Source: Alphaproteobacteria bacterium (GTDB lineage: Bacteria > Pseudomonadota > Alphaproteobacteria > ATCC43930 > CGMCC-115725). From it: a stretch of 64,000 nucleotides of DNA. The notes beneath the pieces are model-generated. The model was given only the letters and a program-made list of their open reading frames with translations, was not told where the DNA came from and ran no database searches. Both the position numbers and the translations under genes were made by a program. Numbering within the stretch: position 1 is the stretch's first letter; each line of letters opens with the position of its first letter. The stretch is taken from contig JAGWON010000001.1 in assembly GCA_028871055.1 (NCBI GenBank), positions 248,001 to 312,000 on the forward strand, given 5' to 3'. Of this stretch, positions 29,347 through 38,861 are shown piece by piece.

Positions 29347-30312
29347 ATGGCTCTCCAGGTCGCGATCCAGATGGACCCGATGGAGGCCATCAACGTCGCG
29401 GCCGATTCGACCTTCGCCCTGGCGCTCGAGGCCCAGGCGCGCGGCCACGCGTTGTTCCATTACCTGCCGCGCGATCTGACGCTGGCGGACGGCAAGCTCA
29501 CGGCGCGGGCGCGGAGTTTGAGCGTGCGCCGCGACGCGCCCTATTACGAGCTCGGGTCCCCGCGCATCCTCGACCTCGCCGGCGTCAATCTCGTGCTGAT
29601 GCGGCAGGATCCGCCCTTCGACATGGCCTATATCACCGCGACCCACCTGCTCGAACACGTCAGCGGGCGGGTGCTGGTGGTCAACGATCCGGCGGGCGTG
29701 CGCAACGCGCCGGAGAAGCTTTTCGCCACCCATTTCATGGGACTGATGCCGCCGACGCTGATCTCCAGCGATCCGGACGCCATCGCCGATTTCCGCTGCC
29801 GTCACGGCGACATCATCCTGAAGCCGATCTTCGGCAACGGCGGCGCCGGCGTCTTCCACCTCAAGCCCGACGACGACAACCTCAACGCGCTCTTGGAGAT
29901 GTTCACCCGCCTCTATCGCGAGCCGATCATCGTCCAGCGCTACCTGCCCGAGATCCGCCAGGGCGACAAGCGCATCATCCTGGTCGAGGGCGAGCCGGTG
30001 GGCGCGGTGCTGCGCGTGCCCAAGACGGGCGAGGCGCGCGCCAATCTACATGTCGGCGGCCGGGCGAAGAAGGCGACGGTGACGCCGCGCGACCGCGAAA
30101 TCTGCGCCGCCATCGGCCCGACGCTGCGCGAGCAGGGCCTGGTCTTCGTCGGCGTCGACGTGATCGGCGACTGCCTGACGGAGATCAACGTCACCTCGCC
30201 GACGGGCATCCAGGAGATCAACCGCCTCGACGGCGTCCGGCTCGAGGTCGCGGTCTGGGACGCGATCGACGCCCGGCTCGCCGCCGGAAAGCGGCGCTAT
30301 TCGGTCTCCTGA
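29347..30312 (+). CDS. gshB: Glutathione synthetase
   Basis: 321 residues. N-terminal VAIQMDPMEAINVAADSTFALALEAQARGH is typical of GshB. ATP-grasp features include DIILKPIFGNGGAGVF, the metal/ATP loop GDKRIILVEGEPVGA and the closing DVIGDCLTEINVTSPTG. It joins gamma-glutamylcysteine and glycine with ATP. It starts 10 nt after the BON gene. The 3' end overlaps the convergent dps by 16 nt. Confidence 0.96.
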   Translation: MALQVAIQMDPMEAINVAADSTFALALEAQARGHALFHYLPRDLTLADGKLTARARSLSVRRDAPYYELGSPRILDLAGVNLVLMRQDPPFDMAYITATHLLEHVSGRVLVVNDPAGVRNAPEKLFATHFMGLMPPTLISSDPDAIADFRCRHGDIILKPIFGNGGAGVFHLKPDDDNLNALLEMFTRLYREPIIVQRYLPEIRQGDKRIILVEGEPVGAVLRVPKTGEARANLHVGGRAKKATVTPRDREICAAIGPTLREQGLVFVGVDVIGDCLTEINVTSPTGIQEINRLDGVRLEVAVWDAIDARLAAGKRRYSVS

Positions 30313-30779
30313 ACGTGAGCCTCGAGGAACCATAAGGCCTTGTCGAGCGCACGCGAATAGGCGGTGAAGATGTCGGCGGTGTCCGCGTCGCCGGCCTCGT
30401 CGGTCTGATCGATCGCGGCGCGCACCAGGTTCGCGGCCTTGGCGTAACGCTCGACGAGCGCGGCCAGATGGTCCTTGGATTTGTGGATGTCGGTCGGATA
30501 GGACCCGAGCGTACTGGCCTTGGCGACGACCTGGCTGGTTCCCAGCGCGGTGCCGCCGAGCTGGACGACGCGTTCGGCGATGGTGTCGACATGGCCGTCG
30601 ATCTCGGTGCGGAACGTGTCGATCATCTCGTGGAGCGCGATGAAGCGCGGGCCCTTGATGTTCCAGTGGGCCTGTTTGGTGAGCAGCGCGAGGTCGATCG
30701 CGTCGGCCAGGCGCGCATTCAAGATTTCGATCGATACCTTCTTGGCATTGGATCGCAGATCATTCTTCGTTCCGTACAC
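30297..30779 (-). CDS. dps: DNA-binding ferritin-like protein Dps
   Basis: 160 residues from the GTG at 30779, which has AGGAG seven bases upstream; a TTG nine codons earlier lacks a ribosome site. The ferroxidase residues are all present: H38, H50, D54, D65 and E69. The N-terminus YGTKNDLRSNAKKVS is short and lysine-bearing. Dps oxidises ferrous iron with peroxide, stores it and shields DNA. The Irr-like box at 30810-30826 overlaps the likely promoter and suggests iron control. Confidence 0.94.
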   Translation of the reverse strand: MYGTKNDLRSNAKKVSIEILNARLADAIDLALLTKQAHWNIKGPRFIALHEMIDTFRTEIDGHVDTIAERVVQLGGTALGTSQVVAKASTLGSYPTDIHKSKDHLAALVERYAKAANLVRAAIDQTDEAGDADTADIFTAYSRALDKALWFLEAHVQETE

Positions 30780-30809
30780 GGCGGAGCTCCTTTTCGCTTG
30801 CGTCAATGG

Positions 30810-30826
30810 TTTAGAATAATTCTAGA
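30810..30826 (-). promoter_or_regulatory. Irr-box-like element over the dps promoter
   Basis: TTTAGAA-TAA-TTCTAGA is an almost perfect 7-3-7 inverted repeat. It matches, with one base different, the TTTAGAA-N3-TTCTAAA type of site described for the alphaproteobacterial iron regulator Irr. It ends 31 nt before the dps GTG. The dps -10 candidate TATTCT is part of it, so bound protein would repress. Irr itself is not in the window; binding is inferred. Confidence 0.6.
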
Positions 30827-30879
30827 ATATGGCGAAACCAAGCCCCAGCAACTAACAAATTGCCGGGAGCAGCTATGAT

Positions 30880-31335
30880 TTAAAGCTTGGTCTGGCGCGT
30901 ATAGGAGGTAAGCGGCGCGAATCCACTGCGGCAGCGCGAAGCGGCCAGGCCGCGCTCCGGCACGCGGCTGCGAGTCTCGGCGTAGACCAGCTTGCTGGCG
31001 GCGCCGGCGCCGTAGAAATAGAGATTGAGGACGCAATCGGCGTTGCGGTACTGCCAGATTTCAGCCGGCGGATCGACGCGGCGGAGGTCGGGATGGCCGA
31101 TCAGCGCCGCCACTTGCTCCGGTGCCAAGCCGTCGAGGTCGCGAATTGCCGGCGCGTGGCTGAGCGCGGCCAAGGTCGGCGGCACGGCCGGATTGGCGGT
31201 CGCTTGCGGCGCGACGCTTGCCGGCCTGCCCGAGCACGCGGCGAGCAGCAAGCCGGCACCGATCGCCGCGGCGTTGAAGCGCCGTGCGATGCCGGCGGTT
31301 CGCCGGCTTTGCCCCTTGCCCACCATGCGTCGCAT
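30880..31335 (-). CDS. Small lipoprotein of unknown function
   Basis: 151 residues. A basic N-terminus and helix NAAAIGAGLLLAAC end in a lipobox (LAAC, about residue 33). The mature part has two further pairs of notable residues: the DGLAPEQVAALIGHPDLRR segment, then EIWQYRNADCVLNLYFYG and a final Cys in ASRCRSG. The pattern (short helix, then Tyr/Trp strands) resembles SmpA/OmlA (BamE-like) small lipoproteins, but this is only a suggestion. A second Met three codons later (31326) is an equally good start. Upstream of dps by 101 nt on the same strand. Confidence 0.7.
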   Translation of the reverse strand: MRRMVGKGQSRRTAGIARRFNAAAIGAGLLLAACSGRPASVAPQATANPAVPPTLAALSHAPAIRDLDGLAPEQVAALIGHPDLRRVDPPAEIWQYRNADCVLNLYFYGAGAASKLVYAETRSRVPERGLAASRCRSGFAPLTSYTRQTKL

Positions 31336-31574
31336 CCCGTCACGGCATCCCGCGGGCCGGGCGGCAGAACGAAGGAAAATTCGAACACGTGCGGACCGAC
31401 GCTCGCTTCGGGCGTCCGAAAACCGCAGAAAGCCGACAATCTCCCCCGCTGCCGCCGCCAACCGGCGGGGCGAAAAGCACCAAGTCTTTCAAGGGCCAAG
31501 ATAGCGCGACTCGTTGCGCAAGATAAAGCGCAAACTGCCGATTTTCCGCTCCGCGACGATCGGCGAGGCCGGGC

Positions 31575-31602
31575 TTGCGGGCCGCGGCGCGGTCCGTATA
31601 CT
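31575..31602 (+). promoter_or_regulatory. Candidate promoter for the PfkB-family kinase
   Basis: TTGCGG (31575-31580) and TATACT (31597-31602) are separated by 16 bp. The -10 matches five of six consensus bases, the -35 three. It would give a leader of about 50 nt before the kinase ATG. It sits in a 327-bp stretch (31336-31662) in which nothing else was recognised. Confidence 0.5.
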
Positions 31603-31662
31603 CCGCGCGCGTCGCACCGCCGGCGCTCCCGCCAACCTCTGACTTTCGCACCGGACTTTGCC

Positions 31663-32658
31663 ATGGCCGCTCCTGCGTATGACGTCGTCGGCATCGGCAA
31701 TGCCATTGTCGACGTCCTGGCCCGGACCGAAGAGGCGTTGGTCCAGCGCCAAGGCCTGGTCAAGGGCACGATGGCGCTGATCGACGCCGCGCGCGCCGAA
31801 ACGATCTACGCGGCGATGCCCGCCGGCGTCGAGAAATCGGGCGGCTCGGTCGCCAACACCGTCGCCGGCGTCGCCTCGCTCGGCGGCCGGGGCGCCTTCA
31901 TCGGCAAGGTACGCGACGACGAGCTCGGCGCGGTCTTCGCCCACGATCTCAAATCGCTCGGCGTCCGCTTCGACACCAAGCCGGCCACGTCCGGGCCGCC
32001 GACCGCGCGCTGCCTCATCCTGGTGACGCCCGATGCCCAGCGCACCATGGGCACGTTCCTTGGCGCCTGCGTCGATCTCGGCCCCGAGGATATCGACGAG
32101 TCGCTCGTGGCATCGGCGGCCGTGACCTATCTTGAGGGCTACCTGTTCGACCCGCCGCGCGCGATGGAGGCGTTCCGCGCCGCCGCCGCCGCCGCGCACC
32201 GGGCCGGCCGCAAGGTGGCGCTGTCGCTCTCCGATCCGTTCTGCGTCGATCGCCACCGCGCCGAGTTCCGCGATCTGGTCGACCGCCACGTCGACGTGCT
32301 GTTCGCCAACGAGCACGAGATCTGCTCGCTCTACGAGACCGAGCATTTCGAGATCGCGGCCGAGGCGGTGCGCGGCCATTGCGACATCGCCGTGCTGACG
32401 CGCAGCGAGCGCGGCTCCGACATCGTCACCCAGGCGGACCTGCTGCACGTGGCGCCATGGCGCGTCGCGCGCGTCGTCGACACCACCGGCGCCGGCGATC
32501 TCTACGCCGCCGGATTCCTCTATGGCCTGACGCACGGACGCGACCTCGCAACCTGCGGCAAGCTCGGCAGCCTGTGCGCCGCCGAGATCATCGCGCATGT
32601 CGGCGCCCGGCCGGGAACCTCGCTCGAGCATCTCGCCGCCGGCGAAGGCCTTATTTAG
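31663..32658 (+). CDS. PfkB-family carbohydrate/adenosine kinase
   Basis: 331 residues. The ribokinase fold shows [12 protein letters not shown] at the start, the substrate motif [24 protein letters not shown] and the catalytic [16 protein letters not shown] near 275. [10 protein letters not shown] (about 33-42) is common in adenosine-kinase-like alphaproteobacterial members. The substrate (adenosine or another nucleoside or sugar) is inferred, not shown. The ATG is 60 nt after the candidate promoter. typA follows by 29 nt. Confidence 0.85.
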   Translation: MAAPAYDVVGIGNAIVDVLARTEEALVQRQGLVKGTMALIDAARAETIYAAMPAGVEKSGGSVANTVAGVASLGGRGAFIGKVRDDELGAVFAHDLKSLGVRFDTKPATSGPPTARCLILVTPDAQRTMGTFLGACVDLGPEDIDESLVASAAVTYLEGYLFDPPRAMEAFRAAAAAAHRAGRKVALSLSDPFCVDRHRAEFRDLVDRHVDVLFANEHEICSLYETEHFEIAAEAVRGHCDIAVLTRSERGSDIVTQADLLHVAPWRVARVVDTTGAGDLYAAGFLYGLTHGRDLATCGKLGSLCAAEIIAHVGARPGTSLEHLAAGEGLI

Positions 32659-32675
32659 GGGCGCGCGAAGCGCCA

Positions 32676-32681
32676 TATAGT
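32676..32681 (+). promoter_or_regulatory. -10-like box six bases before typA
   Basis: TATAGT matches the -10 consensus in five of six positions, and ends exactly six bases before the typA ATG. A transcript from it would begin at or near the start codon. No recognisable -35 is seen. The same geometry occurs at regB, glnD and mutS. Confidence 0.4.
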
Positions 32682-32687
32682 GGGTTC

Positions 32688-34511
32688 ATGGACATCCGTA
32701 ACATCGCCATCATCGCCCATGTCGACCATGGGAAGACGACGCTCGTCGACCAACTGCTGCGCCAGAGCGGCACGTTCCGCGCCAACCAGCAGGTGGCCGA
32801 GCGCGCACTCGACTCGAACGATCTCGAGCGCGAGCGCGGCATCACCATCCTGGCCAAGTGCACCTCGGTCGACTGGGGCGGCGTCCGCATCAACATCGTC
32901 GACACGCCCGGCCACGCCGATTTCGGCGGCGAGGTCGAGCGCATCCTGTCGATGGTCGACGGCGTGCTGGTGCTGGTCGACGCCGCCGAAGGGCCGATGC
33001 CGCAGACCAAGTTCGTCGTCGGCAAGGCGCTGCGCCAGGGCCTGAATCCGATCGTCGTGATCAACAAGGTCGACCGGTCCGACGCGCGGGCGCACCACGT
33101 CCACAACGAGGTGTTCGACCTCTTCGCCGCGCTCGAGGCGGCCGACGAGCAGCTCGATTTCCCCACCCTCTACGCCTCGGGTCGCGCCGGCTGGGCGGTC
33201 GCCGATCTCGCCGACGAGCGCCGCGACCTGACGCCGCTGTTCGAGCTGATCCTGCGCCACGTCCGCCCGCCGCGCGCCGCGCCCGACGGGCCGTTCGCCA
33301 TGCTGACGACGACGCTCGAATACGATCCCTATCTCGGCCGCGTCCTGACCGGCCGCATCCACCAGGGCCGCGCGCGGGTCAACATGCCGCTGAAGGCGCT
33401 CGGCGGCGACGGGCGCGTGCTCGAGGAGGGCCGCCTGACCAAGCTGCTGGCGTTCCGCGGCCTCGAGCGCCGGCCGATCGACGAAGCCGAGGCCGGCGAC
33501 ATCATCGCCGTCGCCGGGCTCGAACATGCCTCGGTCGCCGACACCATCTGCGCGCCCGAGGTCGAGGCGGCGCTGCCGGCGATGCCGGTCGATCCGCCGA
33601 CCCTGTCCATGACCTTCTCGGTCAACGACAGCCCGCTCGCCGGCCGCGAAGGCACCAAGCTCACCTCGCGGCTCGTCGTCGAGCGCCTGAAGCGCGAGGT
33701 CCAGGGCAACGTCGCGATCCGCATCACGGAGAGCGAGGACAAGGATTCGGTCGAAGTCTCGGGCCGCGGTGAATTGCAGCTCGGCGTCCTGATCGAGACC
33801 ATGCGCCGCGAGGGCTTCGAGCTCTCGATCTCGCGGCCCAAGGTGCTGATCAAGACCGAGAACGGCCAGCGCCTCGAGCCGGTCGAGGAGGTCCAGGTCG
33901 ACGTCGACGAGGACTTCGCCGGCATCGTCGTCGAGAAGCTGGCGAGCCGCAAAGGCGCGATGCAGGACATGCGGCCCTCGGGCGGCGGCAAGCTGCGCCT
34001 GGTCTTCCGCGTGCCGACGCGCGGCCTCATCGGCTATCAGGGCGAGTTTCTTACCGACACGCGCGGCACCGGCGTCCTCAGCCGCATCTTCGCCGGCTAC
34101 GAGCCGTGGAAGGGCCCAATCGAGGGCCGCCGCAACGGCGTCATGATCGCGAACGCTTCGGGCGCTGCCGTCGCTTACGCGCTGTGGAACCTCGAGGAAC
34201 GCGGACCGATGTTCATCAAGCCGGGCGACGCGGTCTATCCCGGCATGGTCATCGGCGCGCACACGCGCGGCACCGATCTCGACGTCAATCCCTTGAAGGG
34301 CAAGCAGCTCACCAACATCCGCACCACGGCGAAGGACGAGGCGGTGCGACTGACGCCGCCGATCCTGATGGGCCTCGAGCAGGCGATCGCCTATATCGCC
34401 GACGACGAGCTGGTCGAGGTCACGCCGAAGTCGATCCGCCTGCGCAAGCGCTATCTCGATCCGCACGAGCGCAAGCGCGAAAGCCGCAAGGCCGAGGCCG
34501 AAATCGGCTGA
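32688..34511 (+). CDS. typA: Ribosome-associated translational GTPase TypA/BipA
   Basis: 607 residues. The GTPase domain has [15 protein letters not shown] (P-loop), the switch region [23 protein letters not shown] and NKVDRSDAR. Domains II-V follow as in EF-G, then the TypA-specific C-terminus ([25 protein letters not shown]). It acts on ribosomes under stress and in assembly. No good ribosome site is visible; see the -10-like box at 32676. Confidence 0.97.
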   Translation: MDIRNIAIIAHVDHGKTTLVDQLLRQSGTFRANQQVAERALDSNDLERERGITILAKCTSVDWGGVRINIVDTPGHADFGGEVERILSMVDGVLVLVDAAEGPMPQTKFVVGKALRQGLNPIVVINKVDRSDARAHHVHNEVFDLFAALEAADEQLDFPTLYASGRAGWAVADLADERRDLTPLFELILRHVRPPRAAPDGPFAMLTTTLEYDPYLGRVLTGRIHQGRARVNMPLKALGGDGRVLEEGRLTKLLAFRGLERRPIDEAEAGDIIAVAGLEHASVADTICAPEVEAALPAMPVDPPTLSMTFSVNDSPLAGREGTKLTSRLVVERLKREVQGNVAIRITESEDKDSVEVSGRGELQLGVLIETMRREGFELSISRPKVLIKTENGQRLEPVEEVQVDVDEDFAGIVVEKLASRKGAMQDMRPSGGGKLRLVFRVPTRGLIGYQGEFLTDTRGTGVLSRIFAGYEPWKGPIEGRRNGVMIANASGAAVAYALWNLEERGPMFIKPGDAVYPGMVIGAHTRGTDLDVNPLKGKQLTNIRTTAKDEAVRLTPPILMGLEQAIAYIADDELVEVTPKSIRLRKRYLDPHERKRESRKAEAEIG

Positions 34512-34548
34512 AATCCGGGTTCCCGGCAGGCTTAAGATACGATTAAGC

Positions 34549-35019
34549 ATGCCGTCGCCATACTCGTGGATGGATGGCGACGCGCTCGTCCTCGACATCA
34601 AATCGCCCGTGCTCCAGCGGCTGCACCGCGATTGGGAAGCCCGCCGCCGCGGCCGCCTCATGCCGGCGCGCGCCGATTTCGATCCGCTCGATCTCAAATA
34701 CGTGCTCGGCAATTTGTCGCTCGTCGACGTGCGGCGCGATCCGCTGCGCTTCCGCTTCCGGCTCCACGCAACCAAGGTCGTCGAGCGCGTGGGCTTCGAG
34801 CTCACCGGCAAGGACGTCGAGGCGATCGCCGACCCGCACTACCGCAAGCTGGTGCGCGACCATTACACCGCCGTCGTCGAGCGCCGCCGGCCAGTGCTCG
34901 AGTTCCGCGATCGTGTCATGACCGACAATGTGTGTCTTCATTGCGAGGTGCTGGCGCTGCCGCTCGGCAACGACGGCGAGACCGTCGACCGCATCATGAG
35001 CGCGTTCGTCTGGTGCTGA
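34549..35019 (+). CDS. PAS domain protein (PAS_5 type)
   Basis: 156 residues without membrane segments. The central FDPLDLKYVLGNLSLVDV and LRFRFRLHATKVVERVGFELTGKDVE stretches match the PAS_5 family found almost only in alphaproteobacteria. These are short single-domain sensors of unknown ligand. A -10-like TAAGAT/TACGAT region precedes it closely. It is a single gene between typA and the cyclophilin. Confidence 0.75.
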   Translation: MPSPYSWMDGDALVLDIKSPVLQRLHRDWEARRRGRLMPARADFDPLDLKYVLGNLSLVDVRRDPLRFRFRLHATKVVERVGFELTGKDVEAIADPHYRKLVRDHYTAVVERRRPVLEFRDRVMTDNVCLHCEVLALPLGNDGETVDRIMSAFVWC

Positions 35020-35079
35020 CGGTTCCCAAGTCCTAGCGCGTAGGCTAAGGTCGCACCGTCTTCAACGGCGGAACGCGAC

Positions 35080-35637
35080 GTGTTGAAATCCTTTTGCTTG
35101 GCCGCGCTCGCCACCGCCTTCATCCTGACCAGCGGAGGTCCCGTGAGCGCAGCCGATCCCGAGAACACGATCTATCTCGACGTGCCCAACGGCCGCGTCG
35201 TCATCGAGCTGCGCCCCGACCTCGCGCCCAAGACGGTGGCGCGGATCAAGGAGCTGACGCGCAAGGGCTTCTACGACGGCATCGTCTTCCATCGCGTGAT
35301 CGCCGGCTTCATGGCGCAGACCGGCGATCCCACCGGCACCGGCACCGGCGGCTCGGGCCAGAGGCTCAAGGCGGAGTTCAGCCAGGCGCATTTCGTTCGC
35401 GGCACGGTCGGCATGGCGCGCGCCAACGATCCCGACAGCGCCGACAGCCAGTTCTTCATCTGCTTCGCGCCGGCGCCGTTCCTCGACGGCAAATACACGA
35501 TCTTCGGCCAGGTCGTCTCGGGCATGGAATCGATCGACGCGATCAAGAAGGGCGATCCGCAAAGCGGCATGGTGCAGAATCCCGACAAGATCATCCGCAT
35601 GCAGGTCGCGGCCGACGCCGACAAGCAGAAGCCGTGA
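35080..35637 (+). CDS. Secreted peptidyl-prolyl cis-trans isomerase, cyclophilin type
   Basis: 185 residues from a GTG, with a signal peptide (LKSFCLAALATAFILTSGGPVSA, then ADPEN). The cyclophilin core is complete: FHRVIAGFMAQTGDPTGTGTGG, FVRGTVGMARANDPDSADSQFFICFAP and FLDGKYTIFGQVVSGM. It speeds proline isomerisation in folding proteins of the periplasm. A TTG one codon later is an alternative start. The next gene begins 22 nt downstream. Confidence 0.93.
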   Translation: MLKSFCLAALATAFILTSGGPVSAADPENTIYLDVPNGRVVIELRPDLAPKTVARIKELTRKGFYDGIVFHRVIAGFMAQTGDPTGTGTGGSGQRLKAEFSQAHFVRGTVGMARANDPDSADSQFFICFAPAPFLDGKYTIFGQVVSGMESIDAIKKGDPQSGMVQNPDKIIRMQVAADADKQKP

Positions 35638-35659
35638 CGCGGGCATTCCCGCCAGGCCC

Positions 35660-36277
35660 ATGACGGGCACACACGAACCGCCGCTTGTCTTCTGGTTCGA
35701 GTTCGCGAGCCCCTATTCCTACATCGCCGCCAGCCGGATCGAGGCGGCCGCCCGCGCATCGCGTGTCGCGCATGCCTGGCGGCCCTTCCTCCTGGGTCCG
35801 ATCCTCACCCATCGCGGCTTCGCCGATTCACCGTTCAATCTCGATCCGCGCAAGGGCCAATATATGTGGCGCGACGTCGAGCGCCTGTGCGCGCGCGACG
35901 GCGTCCGCTGGCGCCGCCCGTCGGCGTTTCCGCGCAGCGGGCTGCTGGCGGCGCGCGTTGCCCATGCGGCGGGAGATCGGCCCTGGGTTCGCGCCTTTTG
36001 CCTGGCGGTGTTCCGCGCCAATTTCGCCGAAGATCGCGACATCGCGGCGACGGAGACGATCGGCGCCATCTTGAACGAGCTCGGGCAGGAGCCTTCGCCG
36101 ATCCTGGGGCGCGCGAATGCGCCGGACGTGAAGCAGGCGCTGCGCACCGTGACTGAAGCCGCCGAGGCGCTCGGCATCTTCGGCGCGCCGACCTTCCAGG
36201 TCGGGCAGGAGCTGTTCTGGGGGCAGGACCGGTTGGACGACGCCGTCGCCTGGGCCGGCAAGCCGGCGGCGCGATGA
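35660..36277 (+). CDS. 2-hydroxychromene-2-carboxylate isomerase-like DsbA-family protein
   Basis: 205 residues, thioredoxin/DsbA fold. The start VFWFEFASPYSYIAASRIEA carries the S-P-Y/W-S-Y motif with the active-site Ser of the kappa-class GST/HCCA isomerase group, and IFGAPTFQVGQELFWGQDRL is the typical C-terminal phrase. Family members use glutathione to isomerise aromatic breakdown intermediates. No naphthalene genes lie nearby, so the natural substrate is unknown. The stop overlaps the ampG start (ATGA). Confidence 0.87.
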   Translation: MTGTHEPPLVFWFEFASPYSYIAASRIEAAARASRVAHAWRPFLLGPILTHRGFADSPFNLDPRKGQYMWRDVERLCARDGVRWRRPSAFPRSGLLAARVAHAAGDRPWVRAFCLAVFRANFAEDRDIAATETIGAILNELGQEPSPILGRANAPDVKQALRTVTEAAEALGIFGAPTFQVGQELFWGQDRLDDAVAWAGKPAAR

Positions 36278-37545
36278 AATCCTGGCTCGCCTCCCTCAGG
36301 GTCTATGGCGATCGCCGCATGCTGGCGATCCTGCTCATGGGCTTTTCGAGCGGCCTGCCGCTGGCGCTGACCGCCTCGACCCTCGCGATCTGGCTGAAAG
36401 AGGATGGCGTTTCGCTCACCGCCATCGGCCTCTTCGCCGAGGTCGGTCTCGCCTACAACCTCAAGTTCCTGTGGGCGCCGGCGATGGACCGGTTGCGCCT
36501 GCCGCTGATCGGCCGGCTCGGCCGACGGCGCGGCTGGGCGGTGACGATCCAGCTCGCGCTGGCGGCGGCGCTCCTGGTCATGGCCGGACGCGATCCCGCC
36601 GCCGATCCCTGGTCGGTGGCGCTGGTGGCAGCCGTCGTCGCGTTTCTCTCGGCGAGCCAGGACATCGTGATCGACGCTTATCGCGTCGAGCTGCTCACGG
36701 AGCGCGAGCAGGGCGCCGGCGCGGCCGCGACCCAGATCGGCTACCGCTTCGGCATGATCGCCTCGGGCGCCGGCGCGCTCTATCTCGCGTCCTATTTCGG
36801 CTGGTTCTGGTCCTATGGCGGCATGGCGGCGCTGATGCTGGTCGGGATCGCGACGGTGCTGATGACGCGCGAGCCGCGCCTCGTCGCGCCGCCGGTGCGC
36901 GAGGGATGGTTCGCCGAAGCCGTGATCGAGCCCTTTGCCGAATTCGCCGGCCGGCGCGCCTGGCTCACCATCCTGATCTTCGTCGTGCTCTACAAGCTCG
37001 GCGACGCGCTCGCCGGCATCATGGCGAGCCCGTTCTACATCGCGCTCGGATTCAGCAAGATCGCGATCGCCAACGTCGCCAAGATCTTCGGCACCGCCGC
37101 CAGCATCGCCGGCGTGTTCCTGGGCGGCAGCGCGGTCTATCGCCTCGGATTGATGCCGGCGCTGCTGATCTGCGGCGCGCTCCAGGCGCTGTCGAACCTG
37201 ATGTACGTCGTCCAGCTCTGGGCCGGGCCCGATCCGACGGTGCTGGCGCTGACCATCGCCACCGAGAACGTCACCGGCGGCATGGCCTCGGCCGCCTTCG
37301 TCGCCTACCTGTCGCGGCTCTGCCATCCCGCCTTCACCGCCACGCAATACGCGCTGCTGTCGGCGCTCGCCGCCACCGGCCGCACGGTGCTGGCGGCGGC
37401 GGGCGGCTTCCTCGCCGACCGACTCGGCTGGCAGTCGTTCTTCCTGGTCGCGACCGCCGCCTGCGTGCCGGCGCTGCTGCTCCTGCTTTACCTGATGCGC
37501 CTACCCGAAGCGCAGCAGCCGCGCCCGGTTGCGACGCAGCCATGA
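36274..37545 (+). CDS. ampG: AmpG-family muropeptide permease
   Basis: 423 residues, about 12-14 membrane helices. AILLMGFSSGLPLALTASTLAIWLKEDGVSLTAIGLF and LGRRRGWAVTIQLALA are family hallmarks, as is SASQDIVIDAYRVELL. AmpG brings anhydro-muropeptides into the cytoplasm for cell-wall recycling. Start coupling to the previous gene is by ATGA. The 3' end overlaps the convergent metallopeptidase gene by 45 nt. Confidence 0.92.
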   Translation: MKSWLASLRVYGDRRMLAILLMGFSSGLPLALTASTLAIWLKEDGVSLTAIGLFAEVGLAYNLKFLWAPAMDRLRLPLIGRLGRRRGWAVTIQLALAAALLVMAGRDPAADPWSVALVAAVVAFLSASQDIVIDAYRVELLTEREQGAGAAATQIGYRFGMIASGAGALYLASYFGWFWSYGGMAALMLVGIATVLMTREPRLVAPPVREGWFAEAVIEPFAEFAGRRAWLTILIFVVLYKLGDALAGIMASPFYIALGFSKIAIANVAKIFGTAASIAGVFLGGSAVYRLGLMPALLICGALQALSNLMYVVQLWAGPDPTVLALTIATENVTGGMASAAFVAYLSRLCHPAFTATQYALLSALAATGRTVLAAAGGFLADRLGWQSFFLVATAACVPALLLLLYLMRLPEAQQPRPVATQP

Positions 37546-38205
37546 CCGCGGCGCGCCCGAGCCGGGCGCCAGCGCCTCGACCGCGCGCCAGAAGCGCGCG
37601 CCGTGGTTCATGTGCTTCAGGTGCGCGACCTCGTGCGCGACGACATAGTCGACGACGGCCGCCGGCGCCAGAATCAGCCGCCAGGAGAAGCACAGCGCGC
37701 CATCGTGCGAGCAACTGCCCCAGCGGCTCCTGGTGTCGCGCACGGTGATGCGCCGGATCGTTCGGCCGATCGATGCCGCCATGGTGCCCGCCCGGACGCC
37801 CAGCTCGAGCCGCGCCCGCTCGCGCAGGAAATCGGTGACGCGGCGGGCGAGATGCCGCGCATCGCCGGCGACGCACAAGGCGCCCGGCTCGAGCCACGCC
37901 GCCCCGCGGCCGCGGCTGTCGGCGCGATGGCGGATCACGTGCGGCACGCCCAGGATCGGAATCGCGACGCCGTCGGCGAAGGCGACGCGCGGCGGCAATT
38001 CCTCGAGCCGTTCCTCGATCCAGCCGCGATTGTCCTCGAGAAACCGCAGCGCCGCGGCGAACGACGCATAGCGCGGCAGCGTCAGCACCACGGCATCGTC
38101 CTCGTCGTCGAGGCGCAGGATGAAGCGCCGCGCGCTGCGCCGCCGTACGAGCTTGAGCGGCCGCTCGCCGGTCGACAGGGCAATGCGCCCGGGTATCGCG
38201 CTCAT
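37501..38205 (-). CDS. YgjP-like (SprT/M48-type) metallopeptidase domain protein
   Basis: 234 residues. The zinc-binding motif HEVAHLKHMNHGARFW (HExxH plus a third His) lies near residue 180-195, preceded by RSRWGSCSHDGALCFSWRLILAP, the RWGSC signature of the YgjP/DUF45 family. Such proteins have been linked to nucleotide-related or protease activities, but the substrate is not settled. It overlaps ampG convergently and follows the Sco gene by 6 nt on the minus strand. Confidence 0.88.
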   Translation of the reverse strand: MSAIPGRIALSTGERPLKLVRRRSARRFILRLDDEDDAVVLTLPRYASFAAALRFLEDNRGWIEERLEELPPRVAFADGVAIPILGVPHVIRHRADSRGRGAAWLEPGALCVAGDARHLARRVTDFLRERARLELGVRAGTMAASIGRTIRRITVRDTRSRWGSCSHDGALCFSWRLILAPAAVVDYVVAHEVAHLKHMNHGARFWRAVEALAPGSGAPRSWLRRNRARLLRFG

Positions 38206-38211
38206 GCCGGA

Positions 38212-38799
38212 CTAAAGGTGCTTGCGGATGTCCGCCGCCATGTCGGCGGGCGTCTCGCCCGATGGGATGAGCCGGGCCAGCTTGCCGTCGCGGCCCATCA
38301 GATAGATGAAGGACGAATGGTCCAGCAGGTAATCGTCGGGCGGACCGCCCGGCACCTTGCTGGCGTAGACGCGGTATTCGCGCTCGATGGCCTGGAGCTG
38401 CTCGGACGTGCCGGTGAGCGCGATGAGACGCGGCGAGAAATTCGCCGCATAGGACTTGAGCTGCGCCGGCGTATCGCGCGCCGGATCGACGGTGATGAAG
38501 ATCGGCTGCACCGCGTCGGCCGCGGGGCCGAGCTGGGCGAGCGCCTGCGTCATGGCCGCGAGCGTCGCCGGGCAGGTGTCGGGGCAATAGGTGTAGCCGA
38601 AATAGACCAGCATCAGCTTGCCGCGGAACTGGGCGTCGGTGCGCATCGCGCCGTTCTGGTCGGTGAGGGTGAAGGGCCCGCCGACCGGAACCGCGGTCGG
38701 CGGCGCGTTGCCGTACCAGCCATTCTCGTAGCCGAAGCCGGCAACCAGCACCGCGAGCACGACCAGGAAGACGAGAAGACCGCGATTCGCGCTCGACAT
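38212..38799 (-). CDS. SCO1/SenC family copper chaperone
   Basis: 195 residues with one N-terminal membrane anchor (about 8-24). The copper ligands are Cys72 and Cys76 in GYTYCPDTCP and His161 in LLDHSSFIYLM, all present. It delivers copper to the CuA centre of cytochrome c oxidase. TAGACT (38807-38812 on the minus strand) ends seven bases before the ATG and no ribosome site is visible. In Rhodobacter the homologue senC lies between regB and regA; here regBA is about 7 kb away. Confidence 0.95.
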   Translation of the reverse strand: MSSANRGLLVFLVVLAVLVAGFGYENGWYGNAPPTAVPVGGPFTLTDQNGAMRTDAQFRGKLMLVYFGYTYCPDTCPATLAAMTQALAQLGPAADAVQPIFITVDPARDTPAQLKSYAANFSPRLIALTGTSEQLQAIEREYRVYASKVPGGPPDDYLLDHSSFIYLMGRDGKLARLIPSGETPADMAADIRKHL

Positions 38800-38861
38800 G
38801 GCGGCAAGTCTAGGCGATCTGCGTCACGCGCCGCCAGAGGCGTTCGCCGCACGCACCGGTT

